Source: SZUA-217 sp036446835 (GTDB lineage Bacteria > Actinomycetota > Acidimicrobiia > Spongiisociales > ZC4RG35). Taken from it: a stretch of 14,129 bases of DNA. The notes below the pieces were generated by a model that was not told where the DNA came from, searched no databases, and worked only from the letters and a program-made list of their open reading frames with translations. A program made the position numbers and the translations under genes. This document shows positions 14,003 through 14,129 of the stretch, piece after piece (the first letter of the stretch is position 1; every line of letters starts with the position of its first letter). The stretch covers positions 1 to 14,129 of the forward strand of contig JAZFTT010000160.1 in assembly GCA_036446835.1 (NCBI GenBank), written 5' to 3'.

Positions 14003-14129
14003 TTACCGTGGTAACCGGCGCCTCCGGTTTTCTCGGCGGCGCCGTCGTCAGAGAGCTGTTGGCTCGAGATCGGGAGGTGCGGGCGGTTGACCTGCACCGT
14101 GGCCCGACCCTCGACGGGCTCGATGTCGA
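13999..14129 (+). CDS. NAD-dependent epimerase/dehydratase (extended SDR), N-terminal part
   Basis: Only the first 43 residues are in the window. They form the first beta-alpha-beta unit of a Rossmann fold with the dinucleotide motif GASGFLG (residues 7-13). VRELLARDREVRAVDL follows, where the acidic residue after the second strand (VDL) favours NAD over NADP. This is typical of extended short-chain dehydrogenases such as nucleotide-sugar epimerases or 3-beta-hydroxysteroid dehydrogenase-like enzymes. The GTG start overlaps the VanW stop as GTGA, so translation is probably coupled and the two are one operon. The substrate cannot be told from this fragment. A sugar or lipid head-group modification for the envelope would fit the partner but is speculative. 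Confidence 0.82.
   Translation, partial: MITVVTGASGFLGGAVVRELLARDREVRAVDLHRGPTLDGLDV

Noticed and set aside
1..14129. tRNA, rRNA, CRISPR array, insertion sequence or integrase site
   Set aside because: No cloverleaf, rRNA-like sequence, regular repeat-spacer pattern, transposase or flanking inverted repeats were found on inspection.

Overview
This is a gene-dense, high-GC window of actinobacterial character. It probably comes from an uncultured member of the Actinomycetota, perhaps near the Acidimicrobiia, though that lineage is inference. Supporting signs are a perfect actinobacterial-type LexA operator, a DUF222/13E12-type HNH nuclease gene, a VanW-domain exported protein, heavy use of GTG starts and stop/start overlaps, and several genes without a Shine-Dalgarno sequence whose starts look leaderless. 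No rRNA, tRNA, CRISPR array or insertion sequence was seen. There is no gene-free stretch longer than about 110 bases.

Left end (1-2389): part of a homoprotocatechuate (3,4-dihydroxyphenylacetate) meta-cleavage cluster. A MarR-family regulator and the class III extradiol dioxygenase HpaD (cut by the window edge) read leftward. They are divergent from an HpaE-type aldehyde dehydrogenase. A third likely step, an HpaG-type isomerase/decarboxylase of the FAH family, lies about 7.5 kb away at 9957-10817, divergent from a cytochrome P450.

Middle (2386-7187): a tight leftward three-gene operon encodes a glutamine-synthetase-like gamma-glutamyl ligase, an acetoacetate-decarboxylase-family protein and a CPA1 sodium/proton antiporter. 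The ligase and decarboxylase-family genes overlap by one base (TGATG), and the antiporter starts 3 bases after the second gene. The operon is divergent from a group II PLP-dependent decarboxylase of the aromatic-amino-acid type. A reasonable but unproven reading is amine production and gamma-glutamylation feeding aromatic acid breakdown. The role of the acetoacetate-decarboxylase-like protein is unknown.

7202-8600: a DUF222-HNH nuclease gene broken by two compensating single-base indels. Its promoter is intact: TTGACA, a 17-base spacer, TAGAGT, then a perfect LexA box (TCGAACATATGTTCGA) that contains the ATG start codon. The mRNA is predicted to be leaderless and under SOS control.

Right end (9957-14129): the HpaG-like gene converges on an ArsR-family regulator with a Cys-Cys pair near its N-terminus. 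The regulator has its own putative operator and follows a stand-alone RecB/Cas4-like PD-(D/E)XK nuclease with an iron-sulfur Cys pattern. Diverging from the nuclease is a membrane-anchored VanW protein with a Thr/Pro-rich tail. It is coupled by a GTGA overlap to an NAD-dependent epimerase/dehydratase that runs off the window. Two convergent gene pairs share palindromic stop signals (CTAG at 2386-2389, TTAA at 10814-10817), which shows how tightly the genome is packed.
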